This document shows, in pieces, positions 1 to 12,328 of a DNA stretch of 64,000 bases. The notes beneath the pieces are model-generated. The model ran no database searches and had not been told where the DNA came from. It worked only from the letters and a program-made list of their open reading frames with translations. The stretch is from Agaricus subrufescens (taxonomy: Eukaryota > Basidiomycota > Agaricomycetes > Agaricales > Agaricaceae). The translations under genes were made by a program, and so were the position numbers. The DNA lies in NCBI GenBank assembly GCA_029945375.1, contig CM057059.1, positions 1,178,001-1,242,000 on the forward strand. Direction: 5' to 3'. The number at the start of each line of letters is the position of its first letter. Within the stretch, counting starts at the first letter, position 1.

Positions 1-471
1 AACTCGAATTATTTGGATATGGATTTTGAAACGGAAGAGGAATGTATGTTCGCTTTTATTCTTGCGGTATCGCTCACTATCCTCTTGGCTGACTTGCTAC
101 CATAGATGATGAGCATTACCGAGCTTTAGAGGAGCAGTGGATCGACTCTATGGACAGTGCGGGAAGCGCTGCCCTATCACAATCGTCCTCGTCCACCAGT
201 TCAGCTGTACTCCAAGGTACAATGGTTGGATTTTTCTTCCCTATAATACCCTTCTTTTTCATGAGGGCCGTAAAGCCCGCTGTGTTTTGGGAGGATGGGA
301 CCGAAGCTGATCCAATAAGCAACGTGGTTTTCTCGTGAGTGCAGCAACTATTGTTTGTTAAAGGATAGAGCTTATACTTCCCTTAGACGTCGTATGCAGA
401 TGGGTTTAGTCATTGGATTTTTAGCCAATCTCCTGTTTGGCATGTGGCGCCTCTTACTTGACACTGACTGA
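1..471 (+). CDS. dsc3: Dsc3-like subunit of the Dsc E3 ubiquitin ligase (C-terminal part)
   Basis: This is the 3' end of a gene that begins before the window. I read exons 1-43, 106-334 and 387-471. The first intron is GT at 44 to AG at 105, the second GT at 335 to AG at 386, and the frame is kept across both. The peptide has the segment EEQWIDSM, then two hydrophobic membrane helices (GFFFPIIPFFFM and MGLVIGFLANLLFGMW), and ends in LLLDTD. The EEQWIDS box followed by paired C-terminal helices is the layout of the DUF2407 C-terminal domain of Dsc3, a Golgi/ER membrane subunit that acts in SREBP cleavage and membrane protein degradation in fungi. The N-terminal ubiquitin-like part is off-window. 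It is convergent with the next gene (73 bp between stops). Family assignment rests on recalled motifs. Confidence 0.65.
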
Positions 472-544
472 AGCATTGTGCAATTAGATTTACGATAAGT
501 TCAATACATTATACATGTGATAATATCAAGGGTATCAAAGAGTA

Positions 545-2814
545 TCATAAGTCATAAACCACGCGGGCGCCGACCCATGGGTATGGGTAATTGTGTTGAT
601 AGAAATTTCGAACAGTTCGACGACCTGCCAGTCTAGGGATTGTAGCATAAGAGGCGCCAAGCTGGTGAAATTGACATTAACGAAAGCCCTGGGTAAAAAG
701 TGCGGCAAAACTTACCACAACCTGATGCTTGGTGTCGAAAAAGTCAGTTGAGTAACCAGTGAAAAGGTCTGTTGGTGCAATGCCTTCATGTGTGTCAAGA
801 AGTGTCGACGTCCACTCCCAAACACCGCCATTGGATCCTTTCCCACCATTTCCACGACCCGTAGTTGCACTAAGATACCAATCAGCCATGGTAAAAAGGC
901 GACAAGACAAAATATACACTTACGGCGTAGGATGCCAATGTCTAAACCCAACATTAGCGCCACCTTCAAATCCAACATCATACGTATCCAAGAACAATCG
1001 GAGTTCGGGCTCAGTTGGTAATCGACCTCCTTTACACTTGGCGTAATACGCGAGGTCATCATAAGAAGTGAGGACGGGCCATGACTGTGCGTATGCGATT
1101 GGTACCGGACCAAACATCGTTCGTACTTTGATTTCACCGTCTTCTTCAATCCAGCTTTTAGGCATGATAACGACGCCCTGACCCTTCCCCTTCATAAATT
1201 CTTGGAATTCACCGTTTGTGATTGGTCGCCAGTCAGCTTTAAATGATTTGACGTGGACTGTACGTGAGGGCGATTCATTGTCCCAGCCAAAGACGTGATC
1301 ATGGACGTCATGCTCATGGGAGGGCAGCTTATCGAGGGCTTCTGAGTCGTTGTGGCCTAGGGCAAGATCGCATGGGCCGAGAATGACAGTCGGAGTGTCT
1401 GGGAGGGGCACATGCGACCATTGGGAGGAGAGAATGTGCCAGAATGGTTGCACAAATCCAAAGGGTGGTCGAATACCAGAACCCGCCCGTTGCAACAACA
1501 TATAAAGGAGCGTCTGAAAGAGTAGGAATCAGGTTAGGATATAGAGTCTGGTGGTAAATAGAAGAAAAGCTCAACGAACCTCGATATGCCATCCTTCGTG
1601 TTCATGAGTCATGACAAGGGTTCGTGCTATATTGCGCGTGAGGACTCGTTTTCCGGTTTCGAGATCGCTATAGAGGTTCCTCAGACGTTGCCGGACATTG
1701 TTACGGAAACCGATGATAGTCTCGATGGTTGGCCAATCTTCGTCCTTCTCAGGAACCTCCGAATGATTCTAGTGAGACATTGAATAAGTGAATACTTCAA
1801 GAACGAGAAGAGGGGACTCACATGACAGTGATCGGGATCATCAACATGGGGGTCAATGCCTCTCTATTCAATAAATTAGATATCTGTCATCCAGGAGTGA
1901 AACAAATAAACAGTACCTCGAAGATTTTCCAGAAGTATGCAGGCTCGCTGGGCCCACCACCAATCGACTTGTGCAAAAGCATATCCAAGAAACTATAGAC
2001 AATCGTTAAACAAAAAAAAAATCCTCTTCTCTCAGAGAAGTAAATCTACTCACGTCGGGATATGACCGATGTAGAAAAGACACTTGTGCCTAAGGTCAAT
2101 AGGCTTCTGGTGCAACATATGGGATGGGATCATTTGCAGAGTAACCATATCCCATGCGGCCCAGAGTTTGTCCCAATCTTCCAACGTCGGGATATTGCCC
2201 GGAAGTTGCTGTTGCTCCTTCTCATTCGATGCAGTGACCAGATGAGCTGGTATCTTGAAACCAGGAGTCTTGGAGAGCGGCGGGAATGTGTAGGATGGGC
2301 GCTCGACAATGTGCAGGGTAGATTTGCCCGAGTTGAAAGGCAGAGCGACAACCGACCGAAGAGAGGCCAAGTTGAGTTTCAGGAGATGGTCTGCTTGCAC
2401 AAGCTCAGTAGAGGGAGTATAGCTCTAGGAGAATCAGGGGACTTTAGTTTCGTCTTTGTGGAAGACTCAAGGGAGACCTACCTCAGACGAGATATCGTCA
2501 ACAAGAGAAAACGATGTAGAGTAGTACGTAAGTCCCGCCAATTCTTCTTTATGCCAGTGGCTATCACCAACAGATAGAGTACCTTCGTTATCGAAGATAA
2601 CTCCAAGGATATGCTCCCCCTGCGAGTCGACATGCTTGTCAAAGACAGCCATCAAGGACTCAGGAGTAGCATGAGGAATGTAGACATAAGTCGAAGGCGA
2701 GAAAGTAGATCCCCCCTTGTCAGAGGACGGCGAAGTCCCCCTCGAAGTGGGTGTCAAGCATCGAGAAGTAGCAGCAGAGGACGAGGATGATGATGATGAG
2801 CTCAAGAGATTCAT
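545..2814 (-). CDS. Egt1/EgtB-like protein: DinB_2 plus FGE-sulfatase domains, no methyltransferase
   Basis: I model eight exons (2482-2814, 2054-2424, 1917-1992, 1822-1863, 1580-1768, 924-1513, 716-869, 545-661), giving 623 residues with all phases consistent. The DinB_2 part contains MLHQKPIDLRHKCLFYIGHI and the iron-binding H-x3-H-x-E motif (HEGWHIE) known from EgtB/Egt1 sulfoxide synthases. The formylglycine-generating-enzyme-like part follows, with NGGVWEWTST and a C-terminal FYQHNYPYPWVGARV. These families join hercynine to cysteine or gamma-glutamylcysteine in ergothioneine synthesis. Canonical fungal Egt1 begins with a SAM-dependent histidine methyltransferase of about 350 residues. 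Here only about 110 residues precede the DinB domain, starting with a Ser run. The ATG at 2812-2814 is the first in frame. It could be an Egt1 paralogue using another substrate, or part of a split pathway. Confidence 0.75.
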
Positions 2815-4557
2815 TGGCAATGCTAAACTGACAATAACACGCAAAAAAAGGGAGGTTTTTATAGGGAAAGAATGTATTATTTAACAAATTAGCTTAAGAC
2901 GTACAAACACCTAGGTTAAAATGTAACCCTTCCATTCCATCAGACTATTTCCTGGGCACGCCCGTTCATAACCACACCAAATATCCAACGAAGATAAGGC
3001 CGATCACGTCATGAAGGGTTGAAAAACCAATTCCCAAGGCCTAGCCAGAGTCTCGATAGCTAAAAAAAGGAAAGGGCAGTGTATTCAAGGGCCCCCAACG
3101 AACCAGGAGCGGCGAATTCGTCAAAGGCGGCTCCAAGCCGGACAAAAACAATTTACGAAAACGGCCAGGGTGAGAGGCGGCAAAGGTCCGAGCGAATCAT
3201 GGAGAGCCAAGTGTCACGATTCGCGAGACACGGGGTCAGTGCGAAGAGAGGGGCGTGCGGAGCTTGATCGATTAGCACGTAGCATCCCGAGGTAGTCGAA
3301 CAAGGAACCGCGGATGGAGTCGTAGAGAAGCCATAGTTGCGATAAGCCAGTTTGAGGGGGTCATCTTCGAGAGGTAGAGGTTGAGGCATAGATTCAGTGC
3401 CGCATCAAGGAATGGGCGGATTACTAAATGGGTCCGACAGGTGGGCATGAGGTACGCTAGGGCCGCCTTAGCATGAACGATGTGTCTAGAGGTCGAAAAC
3501 ACGGAGGATGGAGGATGAGAAGAAGGTGCAACATCGAGGAAGCTTTGGGAGAAAGAGATTTCAAACTGTTGAGCCAGCCAGCTTTATCTACTTGCCTTGG
3601 TCGATGGCGTGCTATGGCGCAATCGATGTGCACGTGACTGAGATCCCGCATCCCCGTGATTCGTCGCGTCGTTCTAAGTTCTTAGATCTAATCCTTCCAT
3701 TAGACCTTAGGCCTTTAGGAGCCAATTTCATTTAGTATTGTGCTCGGTGAATCAGCGTATACTAAGCTCAACATCTACCGTTTAACTATATCTCTTGGAA
3801 ATGGGGTTCCTTCCGGCACTTTACCACCCCTTCCCGTCCCACAAACTCCGCCCTGTGTGAGGGTTCTCAAGCTTCCACATTCATGAGCCTTCCACACCTG
3901 ACCCAACAACACGGTCTTTTTGCAAAAAAAACACGCCACTGTCGATTTGTATCAACCTGGAGTAATTGTTCATCTCGAATACACAAAAGAAGAACAAGCG
4001 CAATCTTGAATCTCTTCCCTATCTGACATATTGTTGCTTCAAGAGCTGATAAACAAGAACCGTTCTCTCGATTCGATTCTTCCAGGGACAGGGAACTTTG
4101 TGTAGGAATTACATATTATTATCATATTACATACAAAAGCGAGCCTGACAATTAGTCTACCACGATACTCGGATAACTCTCCTCCTAACATTCTCGCTTC
4201 GATAACGATGTGCCAAGGACACGTGGAAGATGCGGGGCAGCTTGGCGGTTTCTTATTCGGAAGGCTAGTTGAACGAGAAGACTCGATGTGATAGTTTATC
4301 GCCCCAACCAAGATAGCAACCGGTAGAGTCGGGACGGGAGGGTGGAGTCAAGATGCCGTGAAACCCTACCGGTAACAAGGCCGGATTTCTGACGTTCAAA
4401 TATAAAACCAGAAGGGGAGATATATCTGGAAGAAACCCGCCCATAGTACCGTTCTGGCATCAACAAAGCTGCAAATTTTTATCACACTTCTAATGTTCTA
4501 TGTTATTTCCACGGAGACAAAAAAAGTCGCCTTACATATCTGATAAGCTGTTAATAT
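2815..4557. other. Intergenic region, 1.7 kb, no gene seen
   Basis: This lies between the start of the Egt-like gene and the stop of the decarboxylase gene, both on the minus strand, so it should hold the promoter of the former. Open frames here are short, overlap on both strands and show no family motif or plausible splice pattern. I see no tRNA, repeat or mobile element. Confidence 0.5.
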
Positions 4558-6614
4558 CTAAATCCCACCATTCGCGGACCCATTTTCTATACCCTGCTCC
4601 GCGTTATCAGTCTTAACTCTGAACTCTCTAACAACACTCTCGGCTTCCTCAACAATAATCTCAACAGCCCGATAGATATCGCCTTCCCCTGTACGTTCAG
4701 ATCCTATCGCGAATCGTATACAATAAACGCCGTTTAAAACTGTTTGTGTCAGAAGAATATCGTTTCGCGCTGAGAGGCGTGCATTGAAAGCTTGATTGAC
4801 GGTGTTCATCAAATCTTGTGTGGGCGGTTGAATCGGGTTTGACGGTGACGGTGGCGAGGACGAGGATAACAGCGCAGTGGGTGAAATGCGGATGACACTT
4901 AATGAAAGCGAAGGTGGTGTCACGAATTCCAAAAGCGATGGCGTTTCATTGATCTTTTGTTGGAACAAGTCATTCAAACTGATGCACTACAAAAAAAAAA
5001 AGAAGTTATGTTTCATGTTTCATCTCGTGCGGGGGGGAAAAGACGGAGAGAGAGAACATACACGTTTGATGTAATTTCGGAAGCCATCGACTCCGTAAGA
5101 TCGGAACACGAACCACATTTTAAGAGACCGGAATCGTCGACCAAGAGCGAGATGCCAATTTCGGTAGTCGACTACTAGTCCTAAAAATAGAATGTGCCGT
5201 TAGATTGATGAGGAAAAATTGGTCCCTGTTTGAGGGTTGACATACCCGAATCTGTTTCTTTGGTCCTCAGATAAGGAGGTGTGATATCTAGAGCATCTGT
5301 CAACAGTGTCCGGTCGCGTACCCACAATGCCGAGCAATCAAAATTTACAAGACCCCACTTTGTATGCACGATTTTGAGTATTGAGAAAATGATGCATCCT
5401 TGAGGATAAGGATAGAGAAATACACACTTTGTGGAAATTTGTGCAGAATGATGTGGCCATTTCGTTGATATCAGTATGGTATAATGTGTCGCGGTATTCT
5501 GGACAGGAGAGAGCGACTCCTGCCCAAGCTGCGTCGACGTGAACCCAGAGATCAGGATAGTTTTTGGCTGGAAATGGATTGCTGTTAGCGTGAGAGGATT
5601 TGATGTGGGGAGAGGGGAGTGGTAACTCGCCGACGTCTTTGATTTCTGGCAAGTTATCGGAAGCTCCTGATGAGGTACTACCGAGTGTTGCGACTGCGAA
5701 GAAAGATAGTCAATGATAAGTTTCGGTAGGATGCGAGGATATTTCACTTAATACGAAGGGATGTTTTCTGTTAGCTACATCTTTTTCCAGGGCCTTGCTC
5801 AACTCGGAACCACGCAATGCATAATTATTGAGGGCATCAACTTCTATAGCGCGTACTTCTATTCCGAGAATTAGACCAGCTTTGAGGCCAAGTGAATGAG
5901 TTTGAGTCGTGGTATAAATTACTAGATTCTCGAGCGGAACGTCGGGATGGAGACGTTGGTATCGTGAACGAGCAGCGACTACGGCTACTAGTACAGAGTC
6001 GGAAGCTGTTGTCTGTCAATTCCGATGTGAGTTACGGTGGATAAGAGATAGAATTTGAGTAATATACTTGAATTACTCCACCACCCTTGTTTGAGGCATT
6101 GAAGAAATCTTTGTGTAAACCAAGGAGATCGGCTGCCCAATCCAACATGAGCGTTTCAAGTTCGGTACATGCTGGACTCGATGCCCACTATAACAGTGCG
6201 CATATTTTTAGAATTCTAGTTCATCCAGAGAGGGAAGGTGGCGCACGCACGTTAAATCCAGGGTTGCAAACGCTGCTTGATAACAGTTCTGCGAGCATAC
6301 CCGGGAAAGTGCTTGCAGTGGGGAAGAACCCGTAAAATGAGGGATGTTGCCAGTGAGTGAGACCGGGGATTATGAATTTGGTGTAATCGTCTAGGATTTG
6401 TTGCCATTGTTCTCCTTGCTGAGGAGCGCTTGATGGGATGTGTTGGGAGAGATATCCTGGGGAGACGGAGGTTTTGACGGGGGCAGATTGGAGGTTGTAG
6501 TAGTAGTCGCATATGCGATCTATGGCGTTGTAGCCTGCTTTTCTGAATCTATGATGTGTGTGTGAGTTAGTGGGCTGTGGACTGGTCGAGGAGGACGCAC
6601 TCTTCGATGTCCAT
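4558..6614 (-). CDS. Aromatic-L-amino-acid decarboxylase (PLP-dependent, group II)
   Basis: Eight exons (6601-6614, 6251-6548, 6068-6187, 5748-6012, 5428-5693, 5246-5357, 5062-5180, 4558-4986) give about 540 residues. The N-terminus reads [20 protein letters not shown], typical of tyrosine, tryptophan and DOPA decarboxylases. Later landmarks are [27 protein letters not shown] and the PLP-lysine segment TNFHKW, followed by [12 protein letters not shown] and [18 protein letters not shown]. The family decarboxylates aromatic amino acids to amines with pyridoxal phosphate in the cytosol. The first exon is only 14 nt. A 45-nt stretch inside exon 5 (about 5577-5621) could be an extra intron (GTTACC..ACAG) that keeps the frame; I left it in. 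The gene shares a 245-bp divergent promoter with the ketoacyl reductase at 6860. Which amino acid is used cannot be read from the sequence. Confidence 0.9.
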
Positions 6615-6859
6615 GGTGTTGGTGCTGTTATGGGCGGTGAAAAAAAAACTTGGATAAGATACAGTTGATTGCAAACTAAAAAGGTTACAAAGGCTCATAG
6701 AGATATTTATACTACGTAGATCGAGTCATATCTTTGGTCAATCACGAGTTGATCTAGGGATTTTCGAATGGGATATTCAGTTGAGTTACTGTTGATGGGT
6801 GGGAATCTGATCTGGAGGGAGTTGATGTGGAAATAGTTGGCGGTTTGCTTCTCTGTACC
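6615..6859. promoter_or_regulatory. Divergent promoter region: decarboxylase / ketoacyl-CoA reductase
   Basis: This 245-bp interval separates the start codons of two divergent genes. Both promoters and 5' UTRs must lie in or overlap it. I recognise no specific operator. Confidence 0.5.
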
Positions 6860-8163
6860 ATGGACTACTTGCACTATTTTGGTGAGTCGCTCATTCGCCC
6901 ATTCATTTTGGCTGTTATTGAAGAAGAGCAGCAGACCAGTGGAGTTACTCGTCGTTGGTGCTGTTGACGCTTGGCGCGTTGACTGTGTTGCGCCTAGTGT
7001 ACCAAACGTTGTCTGTTTTGTTGCAGACATTCGTTCTTCCGGGTAAAAGCGTACGTGTCATTGTGTGATGCCATGATGTTCGAGTGCTTGACTGCATTTT
7101 AGTTGTCCAAATTTGGTGCCAAGAAAGGCGCGTGGGCCGTAGTTACTGGGTGCACAGATGGTCTGGGAAAGGAGTTTGCGTTTCAACTGGCGCAAGCTGG
7201 GTTCAATATCCTTCTTGTCGCGCGAAATGTCGAGTTGTTGAGGTCGACTGCTCAGGAAATCGGTATGTTTTCTTTGTGGCTGAGCGTGTCACGAAACTAA
7301 CTACGGCATTACAGAGACGAAATTTAATGTCAAAACTCAAATCCACGTCATCGACTTTGTAAAGGCCGATACTCAGGAATATGCACAGTTTGCGACCACG
7401 CTGCAACCCCTCGACATTGGTGTGCTTGGTGAGTGACGCGTTGTGTAGTGCTGGTGATCGAACAGCTGACTGTGGTGCAGTCAACAATGTTGGCAAGTCA
7501 CATGCCATGCCTGCCTACCTCGTCGACACACCCTCGGACGAGATTGCAGATATTGTGACCATCAATGTGAAGGCGACAGTGCAGGTGACATATGCAGTGC
7601 TTCCGGGAATGGTCCAGAGGTGCGTAGAGTGTTCTGGAAGAAGGGCAAGGCTGATCGGCGGATAGAAAACGGGGTCTGATTCTGAACATTGGATCGTTCG
7701 CGGGAGCGGTGCCGTCGCCCATGCTTGCGACCTATTCCGGTACCAAGGCGTTCCTTGCGACGTTTACGAGTGCCCTCGCGGAGGAGGTGCGGAAGGACAA
7801 CATTCTGGTCGAGCACGTCAACACGTACTTTGTCGTAAGTGCAGCGCCCGCGGTGCATGCAGGTTGTATACTTACGAGATGTCGCAGGTCTCCAAGCTGT
7901 CGAAGATCCGCAAAGCGACGGCCATGGTGCCGATGCCAAAGGCGTTCGTGAGATCCGTGCTGAGGAAGATTGGGCTGGCATGCGGGGCAGGGTTCAGCGG
8001 GCGGCCGGACACGTCGACGCCGTACTGGTCGCACGCGCTGCTGGACTGGGTGATGACGGTGGTGGGGATGCCGGGCGTGTTCATCGGGTACACGCACGGG
8101 CTGCACAAGGATATCCGCCGGCGGGCACTGCGCAAGGCGGAGAGGGAACGCAAGGGGCAGTGA
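6860..8163 (+). CDS. IFA38: Very-long-chain 3-oxoacyl-CoA reductase (ER short-chain dehydrogenase)
   Basis: Seven exons (6860-6881, 6929-7050, 7103-7262, 7315-7428, 7481-7619, 7666-7834, 7888-8163) give 333 residues, close to yeast Ifa38. The N-terminus MDYLHYF leads into a membrane segment (about residues 15-40), then [20 protein letters not shown] and the NADPH motif [12 protein letters not shown] follows, then the Ser (ILNIGS) and the YSGTK catalytic pair. The C-terminus carries a hydrophobic stretch and a Lys/Arg-rich tail suited to ER retention. The enzyme reduces 3-ketoacyl-CoA during very-long-chain fatty acid elongation. Exon 2 could instead begin at 6932, since both acceptors are in frame. 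The first exon is 22 nt; the ATG at 6860 is the only one that splices in frame. Confidence 0.92.
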
Positions 8164-8270
8164 TAAGAATAGACTGATGGTGTTTGGACATGTTTAATGA
8201 CAATGCGGCTGCAGCGTGTTTTGATCTGAGCAACAAAACCGTCGATGCAGCGGGCCAGCCTGCGAGCACC

Positions 8271-11200
8271 ATGAAGCGCCAGCCCTCCCGCGCCCCGTCG
8301 CCCACCCCCACCACCTTCTCCGGCATCTCCACCTACCGCTCCGACTCCTACCGCCCCCGCAAGGACGCCCCCGCCCTCCCCATCGACTACCGCGCCGTGT
8401 CCAGGGTCCACTGGGACGAGCTCAATCGCTATCTCGCCGATTACCTCGCAAAAGGTTCTTTCTGCCCCATCTGCACTGACTGCACCCTGACCCCCCAGCA
8501 GCCGCACCCAACTCCCGCACCACAGCACGCCAGAAGCTCACCCGCCTCACGATCCAGCAGTTCCACGAGCTGTCCACGGATGTGTACGATGAGCTGGTCC
8601 GCAGAAACAAGGACGCCGAAGGTCAGTCTCGTGTCTCGTCCACCCGCGGCACACCCTCCTGACCACCAACCGTAGTGCCCTTCCTGCCCGTCAAGGAGGA
8701 GTTCCACCCGAAACGCAATCAGGCCAGACAAAAGCTAGCCACTCTACCCGCCTCGCGGTTTGAAGACCTGTCCAGCGACGTCTACTTTGAGCTCGCTCGT
8801 CGGTATCCCGAGTTCAAAGAGGATGTGCGTACACAAGCAGCTACATCATCCCCTTCAGCGAGCTAACTCTCTTGTCCAGCCCTACAGTGTTGCGGCCCCT
8901 CCATCGTCCAATCCCGAGGACTATCCTGCACCGGGATTCCCTACGTCCACCTCTCCACCACGGTCCCAGCCTACCTCGCGTATGTCAGGCCGTGCATCAA
9001 CGGAGAGATATGGAGACAGTGGCTACGGCAACAGCACATCCAGCCGCAGGCCATCCGTAGACAAACGGAGACCGAGCGAGGACTATCCGATGCCTCGACG
9101 GAGCGAAGACAGCCACAGGAGACCGGACGACTCGTTTGCGAGTCGTATGTCAGACGATGCCTTCACATCGTCCTCATCAACGCGTCGGAGACCCTCACAA
9201 GACATCGCGCGTCGTTCAGAAGACCGCGATCGCAGCACTGACTATACCCGTCGACCCAGCGTACCAACTAGTTCCAGTGGCGCGAGTGACAGCACTAGCA
9301 CAATAAATGCTGCGCAGAGTGCCACCGCCATGAGTGGAATGATCATTCCGGCCAAAAGTACTATCGAGGAGGAGGATATCAAGATACCCTATGGCCAGGA
9401 CAAGAGGGAGAGTGGCAGTACGACCATGGATGAGAGGAGTACGGAGCATTTCAGAGATACGAGTGGGAACACAGACGGGGATCTAGACAGTGCAAGCGAA
9501 TACCCCAGCCCTAGGAGTCCCCAGAGTCCTCCTGCTGGCTTAGGAGGTCTGGCTGCTCGGCTGAGAAATGTTGAAGACGATGACGATGGCGCTAATACGG
9601 GAGGGAAGAGTGGAGGTGAGGAATATTATGGACGCACTTCTGTGAGCTCCGATCGAGGTGGGCGAATGATGCTCGGCAGAGGAGGTCCATCGGAAGACCA
9701 GGAGAGGATCAAGCGCGACTACGAGTTTAAGATTGCTTCCATGCAAAAGCAGATGGCAAATTTGACCAAGGAACTCGAAGACGCCCATGCTGTGAACGAG
9801 CGACAGAAGAACGAAGATGAACAAAGGCTGCAGTCAAAAACGGAGGAGTTGGAAAATGCGCTTTGGGTGGGTCCCACTATATATTCTCGCTTATAGCAGA
9901 TAACTAATCACCCTATACAGCGGTTGCGAGACCAGTCAAATACTCTCATATCGTTGCAGAAAGAGTTGGATGAACTTAAGGAGACAAGGCAACGAGAAAA
10001 GGACAGAGAAGCCAGGAGGATGCAAGATGAGTCGGATGAGCTGCGAATCTTGAGAGGGAGGGTTGAAGAATTGGAGCGAGATAAAGAGGATTTCCACATG
10101 CGAGTACGTATCAATCTCACTGAACGGTTTCGAATCCTACTGACAGTGCTCTTTCAAAGTCTGATAGGGCGGCTGTTGAACAGCTGAAATCTGATATTGA
10201 GGGACTGGTCGTGGACCTTGGAGACCTTTCTAGGCGCAACGATGAGCTCATGACGGCAAAAGAAAATGATCTCAATGTCATCCGTGATCTTGACTCCCAG
10301 CTCAAGGATTACAAGCGGAAATACGAACAGGCCAAGACTGAGCTTCGGAGCGTTAAAGGTATCTATCTACGTTCATATGCCAACGGGTCCGATATAGATG
10401 GCTGACACCACTCTTAGCGACGTCACAGCTATACTCCCAAGGCATCAAAATCGAACGTATTGACGACCAATTGCCCGTCGCCCCGGATGGTGGAATCCTC
10501 GACATCCATGTCACCGCGTTCATTTCCGCAATCGACAGTCTACTTGTAGCTGGACGGAGTAATGCACCAACGCGTGTTTTGAGCCCTATGAAGACAGTCG
10601 TCAATGCTGTAACAAACATCATCGATGATACTAGGAATTTTGAACGTCGACCTGCACGTGAACGTCCAGATGTTGACATTGAAGCTCTCCGGGCCCAGCG
10701 CGAAAATGCAGAAGCTACGCTAAGCAATCTAGTTTCTGTATCTAAAACTCACGCTACGAGTTCTGGAATGGCACCCGTGTCGTTGCTGGACGCTGCAGCT
10801 AGTCATGTCTCGCTGGCCGTGACGGACATTGGGAGGACGATCCTGATTCGAAAAGCGACGAGAGTTGAGCAGGAACAATTTTCTTATACCCCGATAGTAG
10901 GCAATAACTCTCCGTCGCCGTCAGGGTTTATCCCGATGCGCACGATTGACGAGATTAGAACATCTAGCACGGGAGCACATGCACGAAAGGGTAGCACGAT
11001 GTCGACATCTAGTCGGAGTGGAGGAAGATTTGTGGACTCACCGACGTCTTTACCCTCCAACTTGGCTAACAGTGGGAAGGGGACGAGGAGACCAACTTCT
11101 GACCAGAGCAGTTCGGAACAAACCAATTCGCCACCGCCGTACTTTGATAGACAGACGGGTGGACAAGAGGCTGCAAGTGATGATTCTGGAATTGGTGAGA

Positions 11201-11614
11201 ACCCGGAAGATGCGTGGTCTGAACTCAAAGTAAGCTCTTTGCACCCCTCGCCCCCCTCCATTCTAACGTCATACCGCTTTTTAGCCCTATCTGGATGCAC
11301 AAACTGAATCAATCGTCTTTGCCATCCAAAGTGTGCTTTCAGGCGTGCGCAATCCGACACCGTCCACATCGATTCTATATGAAAACATAACGCAAATAAT
11401 CACGATTGTGTCAAGTATCGTTGCTGTTTGTAAAGATAATATACCTCCCGCGTCGGCGCAGCAGGGGAAGGAGTTGTTGAATGAGTTGAGCGAGCATGCT
11501 AATAATTTGAGTGAGGTGCAGGCGTTGGCGGAGTTGACAAAGGAATCTAGGCAGACGATGGCCAAGTCGAGTTTTGCGATTGCGAATGCTATGAAGGGGT
11601 TGATGAAACTATAA
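8271..11614 (+). CDS. SPA2: Spa2-like polarity scaffold (SHD/GIT domain)
   Basis: Eight exons (8271-8454, 8499-8621, 8676-8824, 8880-9866, 9921-10103, 10160-10358, 10418-11229, 11285-11614) give 988 residues. Two Spa2-homology repeats lie near residues 70-155: ARQKLTRLTIQQFHELSTDV and ARQKLATLPASRFEDLSSDV. After a Ser/Arg-rich region comes a long coiled coil (about residues 490-650), and a conserved C-terminal helical domain begins at QLYSQGIKIERID. Spa2 organises the polarisome at hyphal tips and sites of growth, binding Bni1-type formins and MAP-kinase modules. I chose ATG 8271 because of its CACCATG context; an in-frame ATG at 8190 would add 27 residues. Exon 2 could start at 8502. The tandem gene upstream ends 107 bp before the chosen start. 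Confidence 0.88.
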
Positions 11615-12328
11615 TGTTTTTCTTCCCTTCTCTCCCTACCCTCCTCCCTTCCCCCTCCCTTTTTGGTTAAATGATATGATAATCTTATTCGCCTTTTTTT
11701 TTTTTTTCTGCATCTTCTAGTTCATGTCGACAAATTTGCATTTTTTTTTTTCTTTTTCCGTTCTCGAGGAGCGCTCTTTTCTTTCTCTCTACAGTACAAT
11801 AGTTTTTTCCTTTTCATTCCATTGCCTGATTATGCGTAAATTCTCTCCGCCCCACCTTCATTTTTACGATTCACTCCTTTTCTAGGGGCACCGCCCATCA
11901 ATCATTCCATCTTCATGTTTGCACCCTCCCCCCGTCAATTCATTAATATTTCCCTGACCTTTGAATGAGATGCATCATTATCCAACATCACTTGGCTGCT
12001 TTCGATTCGTTAACGGAATATTATCATATCGCTACTATCATTTCCTCGCTACCTTTTTTTGTACTGTACAAGTATCCGTCGTCCTTCATATCATGTTTTT
12101 TTTTCTATTTATTCTTTTTTTTTCTTTGTGCAATTCCCCTAGGAGTTGTATATAGCTGAGAGCAAAATAATAATGTGATACGCAGTGCGTTTTAGAAGGG
12201 CTCCATAATTAGCAAATGGGAATGTTTTTTTTTCCTTTGAGTATGAGATGCCCACGATGCGAAGTTGTGTGTGAGAGCTATTCTAAATTGATTGATCAAT
12301 GTAGATGAACATATCGTCAGCTCAATCT
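11615..12328. other. Convergent intergenic region between SPA2 and PEX1
   Basis: The 3' ends of two genes face each other here. The plus strand is pyrimidine-rich with several T runs of 9-12 (for example about 11695-11708 and 11740-11752). Apart from plausible UTR and 3'-end signals I see nothing in it. Confidence 0.5.

Noticed and set aside
3079..3735. Short open frames on both strands in the 2.8-4.5 kb gap
   Set aside because: They overlap one another, lack motifs, and have no consistent splice pattern.
7562..8528. Long minus-strand frames opposite the ketoacyl reductase and SPA2
   Set aside because: They are shadows in a GC-rich coding stretch; no motif, and the plus strand is convincing.
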